DNA of 64,000 nt from Caballeronia glebae (GCF_001545035.1 NZ_FCOJ02000001.1:186001-250000); one strand, 5' to 3'. Counted from the first letter of the stretch, positions 55,263 through 64,000 are shown. Numbers and translations are program-made. The notes: generated from the letters alone by a model not told the origin.

Positions 55263-55960
55263 CCGAAGCAACGATTCCCTTCGCGCTGCGGCCGATGCCG
55301 CTGCCCGAACACACGCCGGACGACGTGCGCGTGTGGCTGCTTCCTATCGATTTTTCGGCGCCGCTCGGCAACGCGGCTTACGACGTGATGAACGCGGGCG
55401 AACGCGCGCGCGCCGCGCGCTTTTTGCGTCACGCGGATGCCGCGCGTTTCGGCGCGGTGCGGTGCGCGCTGCGGTATCTGCTCGCCGCCGAGACCGGCGA
55501 CGATCCAGCGCGTCTCGTGCTCGAAGCCGGCGAGCAGGGCAGGCCGTTTCTCGCGCATCCGGACGCGCCGGATTTCAACGTGTCGCATTCGGGCGACTAT
55601 GCTCTGATCGCGCTATCGCGAAAAAGGCGGGTGGGCGTCGATATCGAGGAAGCGCGCGCGGACTTTCATTGGCGCGATCTCGCTCCCTCCGTGCTGGCGG
55701 ACACGGATCGCCGCGAAATCGAAGCAATGCCCGACGAAGCCGCCAGGAATCGCGTATTCTTCGACTGCTGGACGGCGAAGGAAGCGGTGCTGAAGGCGCA
55801 CGGCGTCGGCATCGGCGGAACGAATCTCGCCATGCACCGCTTTTCGGTTCTGCCTCGCGAAGGCGTTCGCTATGCGCTCACGCGCGACGCGGGCGCGTTC
55901 GACGCGGTTTCGCTCATCGCGCCCGAAGCATACGCAGCCGCGCTCGCCTGGTCATATTGA
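55259..55960 (+). CDS. Sfp-type 4'-phosphopantetheinyl transferase
   Basis: A 233-residue PPTase. The magnesium and CoA motif GVDIE is at 126-130 and WTAKEAVLKA at 171-180, both diagnostic, along with FNVSHSGDYALIALS. It moves phosphopantetheine from CoA to a carrier protein. The Sfp type usually serves peptide or polyketide synthases, none of which lies in the window. Its ATG overlaps the tautomerase stop, so it belongs to the nitrile hydratase operon. Confidence 0.9.
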   Translation: MTEATIPFALRPMPLPEHTPDDVRVWLLPIDFSAPLGNAAYDVMNAGERARAARFLRHADAARFGAVRCALRYLLAAETGDDPARLVLEAGEQGRPFLAHPDAPDFNVSHSGDYALIALSRKRRVGVDIEEARADFHWRDLAPSVLADTDRREIEAMPDEAARNRVFFDCWTAKEAVLKAHGVGIGGTNLAMHRFSVLPREGVRYALTRDAGAFDAVSLIAPEAYAAALAWSY

Positions 55961-55976
55961 TGCGTTGCAGCGATGC

Positions 55977-56483
55977 TCACGCCACTTTCGTGCGAAGCAA
56001 GTCGCGATGCGTGAGATAGAGGCGCAAATCGAACTCGATCTGATGGTAGCCCGGCTGCATCAACTCGCACAGCCGATAGAACGCCTTGTTGTGATCGCTT
56101 TCCTTCAGATGCGCAAGCTCGTGCACGACGATCATTCGAAGAAACTCCGGCGCGGTGTCCCGGAAGAGCGACGCGATGCGGATCTCCTTCTTTGCCTTGA
56201 GCTTCGCGCCTTGCACGCGCGAGATCGCGGTATGCAGGCCGAGCGCGTGACGCAGCACGTCGAGCTTGCTGTCGTAGAAGACCTTGTCGATCGCGGGCGC
56301 GACGCGCAGGAATTCCTGCTTCAGATCTGAGCAATATTCATAGAGCGCGCGATCGGACTGGACGACGTGCTTGTTCGGATAGCGTGCGTCGAGATAAACG
56401 CCCAGTTGTTGCTGGGCAATCAGTCGGCGCACTTTCTCCTGCAGCACGTTCGGGTAGGCGCTCAGGTATTTCAGGTGTTGCAT
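55977..56483 (-). CDS. YgjP-like (DUF45) zinc metallopeptidase
   Basis: A 168-residue protein with the zinc motif VVHELAHLKESDHNKAFYRL, where HELAH plus the later His form the metallopeptidase site, as in the UTP pyrophosphatase/YgjP-like family. The N-terminal part (LKYLSAYPNVLQEKVRRLI) is helical. It is convergent with the PPTase gene. Its substrate is unknown. Confidence 0.85.
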   Translation of the reverse strand: MQHLKYLSAYPNVLQEKVRRLIAQQQLGVYLDARYPNKHVVQSDRALYEYCSDLKQEFLRVAPAIDKVFYDSKLDVLRHALGLHTAISRVQGAKLKAKKEIRIASLFRDTAPEFLRMIVVHELAHLKESDHNKAFYRLCELMQPGYHQIEFDLRLYLTHRDLLRTKVA

Positions 56484-56536
56484 GACGGCCGGATTCGGAT
56501 AGATAGTTCAATGCCAGCGTGCGCCAAGGCGGGCGT

Positions 56537-56581
56537 GGGACGCATCGAGCAGCGTCCCGCAGCATCGCTTTGCGCAGCGAT
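56537..56581. other. two adjacent hairpins
   Basis: GGGACGC/GCGTCCC (56537-56543 and 56552-56558) and ATCGCT/AGCGAT (56564-56569 and 56576-56581) are perfect short stems lying in tandem, upstream of the metallopeptidase gene on the minus strand. They would form a structured leader of that gene. The rest of the 265-base gap shows nothing clear. Confidence 0.4.
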
Positions 56582-56748
56582 CTCTAGCAACCATTTTAGT
56601 CAACGGCGCGCCGCCTCGCCGTCGCGGTGAGCACAGTCGTGTTTCGACGCGCGAAATTGCGTAAGTTTATGTTTCAGGCTGGTTCCGACCCCAGCGCGCG
56701 TGCGAACATGCGCGCTCTTCAGGCAAGGGCAACGAGGCGGGTTTCTTC

Positions 56749-57264
56749 ATGGCATCGAGCAAGGCTCATCATGCAACGGGATGGGCGGCGGGCATCATCG
56801 CGGCGGCGATCGTGATGCATCCGGTGACGGCGGGCAGCGCGCCGGTTTTGTCCGGCGTGCTCGCGCTGCTGGCGGGCGTCGCCGGCGCGACCGCGCCCGA
56901 CTGGCTCGAAGTTGCGTGGTGGACGCGCGCGCGCAGGTTGTGGATCACGCATCGCACGCTCACGCACTGGGGCATTGGCTGGGCCGCGCTGCTCGCGCTT
57001 TCGTATCACTTCCTCGGACGGCATCCGGCGGCGCCCATCGCGTTCGGCTTCGCGTGCGGCGGCCTCATGCATCTCTTCGCGGACTGGCCGAATCCGCTCG
57101 GCGTGCCGTGGATCGCGGCGCGCCACTCGCTCAATCTCTGGACGAGCGGGCATTGCGATCTGATCGTCGTGGCGGCTGCGTGGGCTGCGGCGCTTTTCGT
57201 CGTCGACGATGTCTGGTTTCATCATGTCTACGGCCGCATGCTGCTCGACGCGCTGCACATTTAA
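56749..57264 (+). CDS. YdjM-like inner-membrane metal-dependent hydrolase
   Basis: A 171-residue protein with four to five hydrophobic segments. The histidines at the start (SSKAHHATGWAAG) and the pair RRLWITHRTLTHWGIGW, plus GGLMHLFADWPNPLGVPW, are the DUF457/YdjM pattern that gives the family its 'metal-dependent hydrolase' name. E. coli YdjM is LexA-regulated; no LexA box is apparent here. Followed 27 bases later by a lipoprotein gene. Confidence 0.8.
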   Translation: MASSKAHHATGWAAGIIAAAIVMHPVTAGSAPVLSGVLALLAGVAGATAPDWLEVAWWTRARRLWITHRTLTHWGIGWAALLALSYHFLGRHPAAPIAFGFACGGLMHLFADWPNPLGVPWIAARHSLNLWTSGHCDLIVVAAAWAAALFVVDDVWFHHVYGRMLLDALHI

Positions 57265-57291
57265 CCTGACATCGCGAGGAGTCACGTTCTC

Positions 57292-57786
57292 ATGCAATCG
57301 AATCCCACACGCAATCGCTTCGTTCTCTTCTTCGCTGCTCTTTTCGCGATGCTCGCGCTCGGCGGCTGCGCGGGCCTCTTCAATCGCGACGCGATGCGCG
57401 TGAGCGTCGCGGGCATCGAACCGCTCGACGGGCAGGGGCTCGAAATGCGTTTCGCCGTGAAGCTGCGCGTGCAGAACCCGAACGATGCGCCGATCGACTT
57501 CGACGGCGTCGCGCTCGATCTCGACCTCAACGGCCGCGCCTTCGCGAGCGGCGTGAGCGATCAGCACGGCACGGTGCCGCGTTTCGGCGAGACGGTGCTG
57601 TCCGTGCCGGTGTCGGTGTCGGCATTCTCGGTCGCGCGCCAGGCGTTCGGCTTCGCAAGCGGCGATGCGGTCAGCAAGGTTTCGTATGCGGTGCGTGGCA
57701 AGCTCGCGGGCGGCGCGTTCGGCGGCGCGCGTTTTAGCGATAGCGGCTACGTCGATCTTCCCGGCATGGGCGCGTCCGGCTACTAG
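57292..57786 (+). CDS. LEA14/WHy-domain lipoprotein
   Basis: A 164-residue lipoprotein: signal with lipobox LGGC at residues 23-26, then a LEA14 (water-stress/hypersensitive response) domain, VAGIEPLDGQGLEMRFAVKLRVQNPNDAPIDFDGVALDLDLNGRAFASGVS. These desiccation-type beta-sandwich domains are common periplasmic lipoproteins with uncertain function. Its TAG stop lies in the first of three tandem 12-base repeats shared with the convergent cupin gene. Confidence 0.87.
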   Translation: MQSNPTRNRFVLFFAALFAMLALGGCAGLFNRDAMRVSVAGIEPLDGQGLEMRFAVKLRVQNPNDAPIDFDGVALDLDLNGRAFASGVSDQHGTVPRFGETVLSVPVSVSAFSVARQAFGFASGDAVSKVSYAVRGKLAGGAFGGARFSDSGYVDLPGMGASGY

Positions 57787-57817
57787 GGCGCCAACTAGGG
57801 CGCCGACTAGGGCGCCG
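57782..57817. repeat. three tandem 12-bp repeats ACTAGGGCGCCR at convergent stop codons
   Basis: The unit occurs at 57782-57793, 57794-57805 and 57806-57817 with one base differing. Each unit carries CTAG, so an in-frame TAG is present three times for the lipoprotein (plus strand) and three times for the cupin (minus strand). Confidence 0.85.
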
Positions 57818-58232
57818 ACGCTTCCCGCGGATCGTAGGGCACGACGCGATCCGCCTCGTTCGCGTCGTTGCGGGCGATCACCGCGCGAGCCGGCTGCGTC
57901 GCGCTCAGATTGACCGGCTGATGCGGCACGCCGGGCGGAATGAACACGAAGTCGCCCGGCTCGTTAATGACCGATTCCGCCAGCCCCGGCCCATAGCGCG
58001 TCTCGATGCGCCCTTCCAGAATGTAGATGCCCGTCTCGTAGCCCACATGGACATGCGGCTCGCCATGTCCGCCCGGCGGCACGACGACGAGATGCATCGC
58101 GAGTCCGCGCGTGCCCGCCGTCGCCGCCGAAAGCCCGATGAAATACGGCAGATGCTGAACCGTCGCGAGTTTTTCCTGCGGCCGCACCGTGACGACCGTC
58201 TGCTGCGCTGTCTCTTGCGTGGTGTCCTGCAT
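57807..58232 (-). CDS. cupin-domain protein
   Basis: A 141-residue cupin. The metal motif is GEPHVHVGYETGIYILEGRIETRYG and the second motif NEPGDFVFIPPGVPHQPVN; both keep the usual His and Glu. GGAGGAATC precedes the ATG chosen. The stop codon lies in the tandem repeat at the convergent end. It is divergent from the glutamate dehydrogenase gene. The ligand is unknown. Confidence 0.86.
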   Translation of the reverse strand: MQDTTQETAQQTVVTVRPQEKLATVQHLPYFIGLSAATAGTRGLAMHLVVVPPGGHGEPHVHVGYETGIYILEGRIETRYGPGLAESVINEPGDFVFIPPGVPHQPVNLSATQPARAVIARNDANEADRVVPYDPREASAP

Positions 58233-58453
58233 GGCGATTCCTCCGTGAGCCGCGTGGCCGATATCGACAATAGCCGAAAGCCGATGTCGCGCAAAGGTCA
58301 CGCGACACGGCTAATGTAGCCAGGACGGGCGCACCGTCTTTGTGCAACCGCACATGTCCGACTCGCGAGCGAAGGCCCGGGCCGGCGCATAATCTCCCTG
58401 ATTCGAAGAGCGTGCCGCAATCGCACCGCAACCGGAAGCCTCGGGAGGACACC

Positions 58454-61400
58454 ATGCTGGTCAAGAACGAAGCGCGGGTCGAACAGGTAATAAACGATCT
58501 TCTCGAATTCGCGAAAGGGCGATTGCCGGAGCCAACCTTCAAGGTTATCGAGCCGCTTCTTCGCTATTACTACGAGCAGGTCGATGTCGAGGATATCGCG
58601 AGCCGCGATGTCGCCGATCTCTACGGCGCAGCAATGGCGCACTGGCAGACGGCGCAGAAGTTCGTGCCGGGGCGCGAGGTGCTGCGTGTCTACAACCCCA
58701 ATCTCGAACAGCACGGCTGGCACTCGGATCATACGGTCGTCGAGATCGTCAACGACGACATGCCGTTTCTCGTCGATTCGGTGACGATGGAGCTCAACCG
58801 CCTGGGCCTCGCGCTGCATTCGGCGATTCATCCGGTGTTTCGCGTCTGGAGCGCGGGCAAGGGCGCGCATGCGGGCGAGATCGAGCGCATCGGGCAGGGT
58901 CATGCCGAAGCGGGCGACGGTAACTCCGAGCTCGAATCGTTCATCCATTTCGAAGTGAATCGCTGTGGCGAGGGCGAGCGCCTGAACGAAGTGCGCGACA
59001 ACATCGCGCGCGTGCTCGGCGACGTGCGCGCGGCCGTGGAGGACTGGCCGAAGGTCACGGAGGCGGCGCGTATCGCGATCGGCGATCTGAAGACGCGCGA
59101 CACGACGCCCGATGGCATCGAGTCCCGCGCGTTCCTCGAATGGATGGTCGCGGACCATTTCACTTTCCTCGGCTGCCGCGATTACGAACTGGTCGAGCAC
59201 GAAGGCGGCTTCGCGTTGCGCGGCGTGCCGGGCTCGGGTCTGGGCATTCTGCGCGAGACTTTGCGCGCGCCCTCCGACGGCGATGTCACGCCGTTGCCGC
59301 CGGGCGCGGCCGCGATCATCGAAGGCGCGGCGCCGATCTTTCTGACGAAGGCGAATTCGCGCGCGACGGTGCATCGGCCGGGCTATCTCGACTATGTCGG
59401 CGTGAAGCGCACGTCGGCCGATGGCAAGGTGACAGGCGAGCGGCGCTTTCTCGGGCTGTATACGTCGACGGCGTATCTCGTGCCCACGTCAGAAATCCCG
59501 ATCGTGCGCCGCAAGTGCGCGAACATCGTGCGGCGCGCGGGCTTTCTCGCGAAAGGGCATCTGGCGAAGTCGCTCATCACGGTGCTGGAGCAGTATCCGC
59601 GCGACGAGTTGTTCCAGGCCGACGAAGACGTGCTTTTCGACATCGCCATCGGCGTGCTGCGCTTGCAGGAACATCAGCGCACGCGGCTTTTCGTGCGACG
59701 CGACCGTTTCGACCGCTTCGTGTCGTGCCTCGTCTTCGTGCCGCGCGACAAGTTCAACACCGACCTGCGCCGCCGCATCAGCAAGGTTCTGATGGAAGCG
59801 TTCAACGGCAAGAGCATCGAGTTCACGCCGCTGCTTTCCGAATCGCCGCTCGCGCGCATTCATATCGTCGTGCGCGCCGACCGGGGCGCGATGCCGGAAG
59901 TCGATACGCGCGAACTCGAAGCGCGCATCGTGCAGGTCGCGCGCCGCTGGCAGGACGATCTCGCCGATGCGCTCATCGACAGTCACGGCGAGGAAGCGGG
60001 CAACCGGCTCTTGCAGCGTTATGCCGATTCGTTCCCGGCCGGTTATCGCGAGGACTATCCGGCGCGCACGGCGGTACGCGACATCGAACTGATCGAGGCG
60101 ACGCACACGCGCCCGGGCGGTTTGTCGATGAGCCTGTACCGGCCGATCGAAGCCGGACGCCGCGCGTTTCGCTTCAAGGTGTATCGCGTCGGCGATCCGA
60201 TCGCGCTGTCGCACAGCCTGCCGATGCTGGAACACCTCGGCGTGCGTGTGGATGAAGAACGTCCGTATCTCATCGAGCCGACCGGCGCGCCGAACGCGTG
60301 GATTCACGATTTCGGCCTCGAATTGCAGGACGATGTCGACTTCGATATCGACCGCGTGAAGCCGCTCTTCGAGAATGCGTTCGCGAGCGTGTGGTCGGGC
60401 GAGATCGAGAACGACGACTACAACCGTCTCGTGCTGCGCGCGGAGTTCGGTGCGCGCGACGTGACGATCATGCGCGCCTATGCAAAATATCTGCGCCAGG
60501 TCGGCTCGACTTTCAGCGACGCGTATATCGAGCGCGCGCTGATCGGCAATCCGCAGATTGCGAGGAAGTTGCTGCAACTCTTCATGGTGCGTTTCGATCC
60601 GGCGCGCGGCGGCTCGGCGGAAGATCGCGAGAAGACCGCCGAACGCGTGCTCGCCGATATCGAAGCGGCGCTCGACAAAGTGCCGAATCTCGACGAAGAC
60701 CGCATCCTGCGCCAGTTCCTTGGCGTTATCACGGCGACGGTGCGCACGAATCATTTTCATCGCGATGCGCACGGCGAGCCGCGCCCGTATGTGTCGTTCA
60801 AGCTCGATCCGTCGAAAGTGCCGGGCTTGCCCGAACCGAAACCTATGTTCGAAATCTGGGTCTATGCGCCGCGCGTGGAGGGCGTGCATTTGCGTGGCGG
60901 GCGTGTTGCGCGCGGCGGGCTGCGCTGGTCGGACAGGCGCGAAGACTTCCGCACCGAAGTGCTCGGTCTGATGAAAGCGCAGATGGTGAAGAACACGGTA
61001 ATCGTGCCGGTGGGATCGAAGGGCGGCTTCGTCGTGAAGAACCCGCCGCCGGTTTCGGATCGCGAGGCGTTCCTCAATGAAGGCGTCGCGTGCTATCAGA
61101 TGTTCCTGCGCGGCCTGCTCGACGTGACCGACAACCGCACGCCCGATGGCATCGTGCCGCCGCCCGACGTCGTGCGCCACGATCCCGACGATCCGTATCT
61201 CGTCGTCGCCGCCGACAAAGGCACGGCGACGTTCTCCGACTACGCGAACGCGATCGCGCACGAATACGGCTTCTGGCTCGACGACGCCTTCGCGTCCGGC
61301 GGCTCGGTCGGCTACGACCACAAGAAGATGGGCATCACCGCGCGCGGCGCGTGGGAATCGGTGAAGCGTCATTTTCGCGAGACGAACTTCGACACGCAGA

Positions 61401-63319
61401 CGACCGATTTCACCGTGGTCGGCGTCGGCGACATGTCCGGCGACGTGTTCGGCAACGGCATGCTGCTGTCGCGTCATATCAGGTTGATCGCGGCGTTCGA
61501 TCATCGGCATGTGTTTCTCGATCCCACGCCCGACGCGGCGACGAGCTTCGAGGAACGCGCGCGTCTTTTCGCGCTGCCGCGTTCGAGCTGGGCCGACTAC
61601 GATTCCGCGCTGATCTCAACGGGCGGCGGCGTTTATCCGCGCACGGCGAAGTCGATTCCGGTCTCGCCGCAAGTGCAGGCGGCGCTCGGCATCAGCGCGT
61701 CGGTGCTCGCGCCGAACGAGCTGATTCGCGCGATCCTGCTCGCCGAAGCGGATCTGCTTTATAACGGCGGCGTCGGCACTTATGTGAAGTCGAGCGCGGA
61801 GACGCATCAGCAAGTCGGCGATCGCACGAATGACGCCGTGCGCGTGAACGGCGCGGAACTGCGCGCGAAGGTCGTCGCGGAAGGCGGCAATCTCGGGCTC
61901 ACGCAACTCGGGCGCATCGAGTTCGCGCAGAAGGGCGGGCGCATCAACACGGATGCGATCGACAATTCAGCAGGCGTAGATTGTTCGGATCACGAAGTAA
62001 ATATCAAGATCCTGCTCGGCCTCGTCGTCGCGGATGGCGAGATGACCGAGAAGCAGCGCAACGCGTTGCTCGCCGAGATGACCGATGAAGTCGGCCTGCT
62101 CGTGCTGAACGACAACTACGCGCAGACGCAGGCGCTGTCGATCGCAAAGCGCCATGAAGCCGAGACGCTCGACGCCGAAGCGCGCATGATGCGCTTCCTC
62201 GAACGCGCGGGACGCCTGAAGCGCCGGATCGAGTTCCTGCCGAACGACGACGACATCGCCGAGCGCGCCGCGTCGAAGTCCGGGCTCACGTCGCCTGAGC
62301 GCGCGGTGCTGCTCGCCTACGGCAAGATGTGGCTCTACGACGAACTGCTCGAATCGGACGTGCCCGAAGACGCGCTCGTCGCGGACTTGCTGCCCGAGTA
62401 CTTCCCGAAGCCCTTGCAGCAACGCTATAGCGACACCATGCAGCGCCATCCGCTGAAGCGCGAGATTCTCGCGACGCATCTGACGAATGCGCTCGTGAAT
62501 CGCGTGGGCTGCACCTTCGTGCATCGGCTGATGGAGGAGACCGATGCGCGCCCGAGCGACATCGTGCGCGCGGCGCTCATGTCGCGCGATGTCTTCGATC
62601 TCGACGATTTGTGGCGCAGCATCGACGGTCTCGACAATATCGTCGCGGATGAAGTGCAGGCGCGCATGTTCGTCGATGTCGTGCGTCTGCTCGACGATAC
62701 GTCGCTCTGGTTCCTGCGTCATCTGAAGCACAACGGCTCCGGCGCGCACGAGGCGAGGGGCGTGCTCGCGCGCTGCCGCGAGGCCGCTCAACGGCTCGCG
62801 CCGCAACTGCCGGCGCTCTTGCCCGCGACACAACTCGACGCGTGGTATGCGCGCCGGCGCGATCTGGAGGATGCGGGCGTCGAGAGCACGCTCGCGGCGC
62901 GCGTCGCGAGCGGGGAGATCGCGACCGCCGTGCTCGACAGCGCGGAAGTGGCGGCGTGCTCCGGGCGCAGTCTGGAGGTCGTCGCGAGCGTGTACTTCGG
63001 CATCGGCACCTTGCTCGACTATCGCGGTATCGCCGAACGGGCGATGGCGCTGCCGATCACGACGCATTGGGATCTGCTTGCGCGTGCGGCCGCGCTGGAG
63101 GAACTCACGCGTTTGAAGCGCGCGCTGACGGTGAGTGCGCTCGACCAATCGCGCGGCATCGACGAGCCGGATGTGATCGTGGAGAGTTGGCGCGCGAAGC
63201 GGCAGGACGCGCTGGACCGCTATACGCGGCTCTTGGCGGAGTTGCGGGCGAGCGGCGGGGCGAGCTTGTCGATGCTGCTCGTGGTCGTGAGGGAAATGGC
63301 GGTGCTTGAGCGGGCGTAG
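58454..63319 (+). CDS. NAD-specific glutamate dehydrogenase, large (180-kDa class) type
   Basis: A 1621-residue enzyme, the usual length for GDH-180. The N-terminal ~700 residues hold regulatory ACT-like domains (VEIVNDDMPFLVDSVTMELNRLG); the catalytic domain follows (KMMVKNTVIVPVGSKGGFVV-like stretch, with SDRREDFRTEVLGLMKAQMVKNT), then the NAD domain (VVGVGDMSGDVFGNGML, KVVAEGGNLGLTQLGRIEFA). It oxidises glutamate to 2-oxoglutarate and ammonia, feeding hut- and peptide-derived glutamate to the TCA cycle. ATG 58454 has GGGAGGA upstream. Confidence 0.95.
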   Translation: MLVKNEARVEQVINDLLEFAKGRLPEPTFKVIEPLLRYYYEQVDVEDIASRDVADLYGAAMAHWQTAQKFVPGREVLRVYNPNLEQHGWHSDHTVVEIVNDDMPFLVDSVTMELNRLGLALHSAIHPVFRVWSAGKGAHAGEIERIGQGHAEAGDGNSELESFIHFEVNRCGEGERLNEVRDNIARVLGDVRAAVEDWPKVTEAARIAIGDLKTRDTTPDGIESRAFLEWMVADHFTFLGCRDYELVEHEGGFALRGVPGSGLGILRETLRAPSDGDVTPLPPGAAAIIEGAAPIFLTKANSRATVHRPGYLDYVGVKRTSADGKVTGERRFLGLYTSTAYLVPTSEIPIVRRKCANIVRRAGFLAKGHLAKSLITVLEQYPRDELFQADEDVLFDIAIGVLRLQEHQRTRLFVRRDRFDRFVSCLVFVPRDKFNTDLRRRISKVLMEAFNGKSIEFTPLLSESPLARIHIVVRADRGAMPEVDTRELEARIVQVARRWQDDLADALIDSHGEEAGNRLLQRYADSFPAGYREDYPARTAVRDIELIEATHTRPGGLSMSLYRPIEAGRRAFRFKVYRVGDPIALSHSLPMLEHLGVRVDEERPYLIEPTGAPNAWIHDFGLELQDDVDFDIDRVKPLFENAFASVWSGEIENDDYNRLVLRAEFGARDVTIMRAYAKYLRQVGSTFSDAYIERALIGNPQIARKLLQLFMVRFDPARGGSAEDREKTAERVLADIEAALDKVPNLDEDRILRQFLGVITATVRTNHFHRDAHGEPRPYVSFKLDPSKVPGLPEPKPMFEIWVYAPRVEGVHLRGGRVARGGLRWSDRREDFRTEVLGLMKAQMVKNTVIVPVGSKGGFVVKNPPPVSDREAFLNEGVACYQMFLRGLLDVTDNRTPDGIVPPPDVVRHDPDDPYLVVAADKGTATFSDYANAIAHEYGFWLDDAFASGGSVGYDHKKMGITARGAWESVKRHFRETNFDTQTTDFTVVGVGDMSGDVFGNGMLLSRHIRLIAAFDHRHVFLDPTPDAATSFEERARLFALPRSSWADYDSALISTGGGVYPRTAKSIPVSPQVQAALGISASVLAPNELIRAILLAEADLLYNGGVGTYVKSSAETHQQVGDRTNDAVRVNGAELRAKVVAEGGNLGLTQLGRIEFAQKGGRINTDAIDNSAGVDCSDHEVNIKILLGLVVADGEMTEKQRNALLAEMTDEVGLLVLNDNYAQTQALSIAKRHEAETLDAEARMMRFLERAGRLKRRIEFLPNDDDIAERAASKSGLTSPERAVLLAYGKMWLYDELLESDVPEDALVADLLPEYFPKPLQQRYSDTMQRHPLKREILATHLTNALVNRVGCTFVHRLMEETDARPSDIVRAALMSRDVFDLDDLWRSIDGLDNIVADEVQARMFVDVVRLLDDTSLWFLRHLKHNGSGAHEARGVLARCREAAQRLAPQLPALLPATQLDAWYARRRDLEDAGVESTLAARVASGEIATAVLDSAEVAACSGRSLEVVASVYFGIGTLLDYRGIAERAMALPITTHWDLLARAAALEELTRLKRALTVSALDQSRGIDEPDVIVESWRAKRQDALDRYTRLLAELRASGGASLSMLLVVVREMAVLERA

Positions 63320-63364
63320 CTTCGCTGTATTGCGCAGGCAAGGGAGCGCGCCCGGCGCGCCTTC

Positions 63365-63398
63365 GATCACGCCGCTTCCCGTGGGGAGCGGCGTGATC
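63365..63398. terminator. large inverted repeat between convergent genes
   Basis: GATCACGCCGCT (63365-63376) pairs perfectly with AGCGGCGTGATC (63387-63398), extended inwards by further C-G pairs. No thymine tract follows on either strand, but the position between the glutamate dehydrogenase and acetolactate synthase stops fits a shared terminator. Confidence 0.6.
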
Positions 63399-63414
63399 AG
63401 GCTCGACGCAGCGG

Positions 63415-64000
63415 TTACAACGTGATCGTCAGCTCGCCCAGCTTCTTCACCAGCTTCATGTTTTCCCGATAGTCAACCGGGCATGCGATGACCGACACGC
63501 CGCCGTCGTTCAAGGCCCGTTCGAGCGTGGGCAGAAGCTCGCTGGCGGCGTCGATGTGATAGCCCTTCGCGCCGAAGCTGCGCGCGTACTGCACGAAATC
63601 CGGGTTGCCGAAGTCAACGGTGTCGTGCGCGCCTTCCTCGATATCCATCTTCCACTTGATCAGGCCATAGCTGCCATCGACCCAGACCAGCACCACCAGC
63701 GGAATGTTCTCGCGCACCGCCGTTTCGATCTCCTGCGAGTTCATCAGGAAGGCGCCATCGCCCATCACCGCCAGAACCTTGCGGTCCGGGCAGGCAAGCC
63801 TTGCGCCGATGGCGCCCGGCAGCGCGAAAGCCATGGTCGACAGGCCGTTCGACGTCAGGCAGGCGAGCGGCTCGTAGGTCGGGTAAAGGCGCGCCATCCA
63901 CATCTTGATTGCGCCAGTGTCCGCGAGAACGATGTCCTTGTCGCCCATCGCCGCGCGAATGTCCGCGACGATGCGTTGCGGCTTGAGCGGAAACGCGTCG
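63415..64000 (-). CDS. alsS: acetolactate synthase / TPP-dependent enzyme, C-terminal part
   Basis: The last ~194 residues of a thiamine-diphosphate enzyme; the frame stays open to the window edge, so the gene starts outside. The TPP/Mg motif is GDGAFLMNSQEIETAVRENIPLVVLVW followed by YGLIKWKMD, and SNGLSTMAFALPGAIGARLACPDR precedes it, which matches catabolic acetolactate synthase AlsS. It condenses two pyruvates to acetolactate. Catabolic versus other TPP enzymes cannot be finally decided from this fragment. Confidence 0.85.
   Translation of the reverse strand, partial: DAFPLKPQRIVADIRAAMGDKDIVLADTGAIKMWMARLYPTYEPLACLTSNGLSTMAFALPGAIGARLACPDRKVLAVMGDGAFLMNSQEIETAVRENIPLVVLVWVDGSYGLIKWKMDIEEGAHDTVDFGNPDFVQYARSFGAKGYHIDAASELLPTLERALNDGGVSVIACPVDYRENMKLVKKLGELTITL

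Overview
The window looks like chromosomal DNA of a beta-proteobacterium of the Burkholderiaceae, most like Paraburkholderia or Caballeronia. This rests on the strongly GC-rich codon use, the small secreted DUF4148 proteins, the hutHC...FG layout, an H-NS protein with a histone-H1-like tail, and an aspartate carbamoyltransferase with an N-terminal helix-turn-helix. I see no rRNA, tRNA, CRISPR array, insertion sequence or prophage. Almost all of the 64 kb is protein-coding, and most of it is scavenging and nitrogen metabolism.

Layout. 1-8.7 kb: a peptide-scavenging operon (RpiR-type regulator, iaaA, gsiABCD transporter, P1-family aminopeptidase, DppA-type D-aminopeptidase), mostly joined by 4-base stop/start overlaps. 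8.8-10.1 kb: a small conserved gene, the fluoride exporter crcB and a GNAT acetyltransferase. 10.1-15.2 kb: the histidine-utilisation genes hutH-hutC-hutD-hutF-hutG with a readable promoter and two HutC-type operators; hutU and hutI are absent from the cluster. 15.2-24.3 kb: a DUF4148 gene, then a TetR/RutR-like repressor divergent from a reductive pyrimidine-catabolism operon (amidohydrolase, preT, preA, NCS1 permease, dihydropyrimidinase), with a perfect 18-bp palindrome at the operon promoter. 24.3-31.3 kb: CDP-diacylglycerol pyrophosphatase, a BrnT toxin with an unusually short BrnA, HTH-PyrB and YjbQ, a BON protein, an NfeD protease/slipin pair and an AhpD-like protein. 31.4-37.2 kb: a LysR regulator and an EmrAB-type tripartite efflux operon with duplicated palindromes. 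37.2-40.1 kb: an omega-amino acid (beta-alanine type) transaminase divergent from a MocR regulator.

40.1-48.2 kb: a small secreted protein, H-NS, a solute-binding protein, two Hsp20 chaperones, DUF2970, a ketopantoate-reductase-like enzyme, a type II NADH dehydrogenase-like protein behind a perfect 13-bp inverted repeat, MazG, an acyl-CoA dehydrogenase and a second DUF4148 protein. 48.4-50.8 kb: a tightly coupled zinc peptidase/hydrolase/cupin operon. 51-56 kb: a two-domain acetyltransferase, DUF1059 and a cobalt-type nitrile hydratase operon whose accessory protein is fused to DUF3293, followed by a malonate-semialdehyde-decarboxylase-like tautomerase and a phosphopantetheinyl transferase. 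56-64 kb: a YgjP-type metallopeptidase, a YdjM-type membrane protein, a LEA14 lipoprotein, a cupin, the 180-kDa-class NAD-glutamate dehydrogenase and the 3' part of an acetolactate synthase.

How they fit. The gsi, hut and pyrimidine clusters degrade peptides, histidine intermediates and uracil/thymine to amino acids, glutamate, ammonia and beta-alanine. The transaminase at 37 kb could take beta-alanine to malonate semialdehyde, and the NAD-glutamate dehydrogenase can return glutamate to the TCA cycle. The points most worth following are the HTH-PyrB fusion with a palindrome just upstream of its start, the missing hutU/hutI, the nitrile hydratase operon with its fused accessory protein and altered tautomerase, the short BrnA, and several perfect palindromes placed at promoters.
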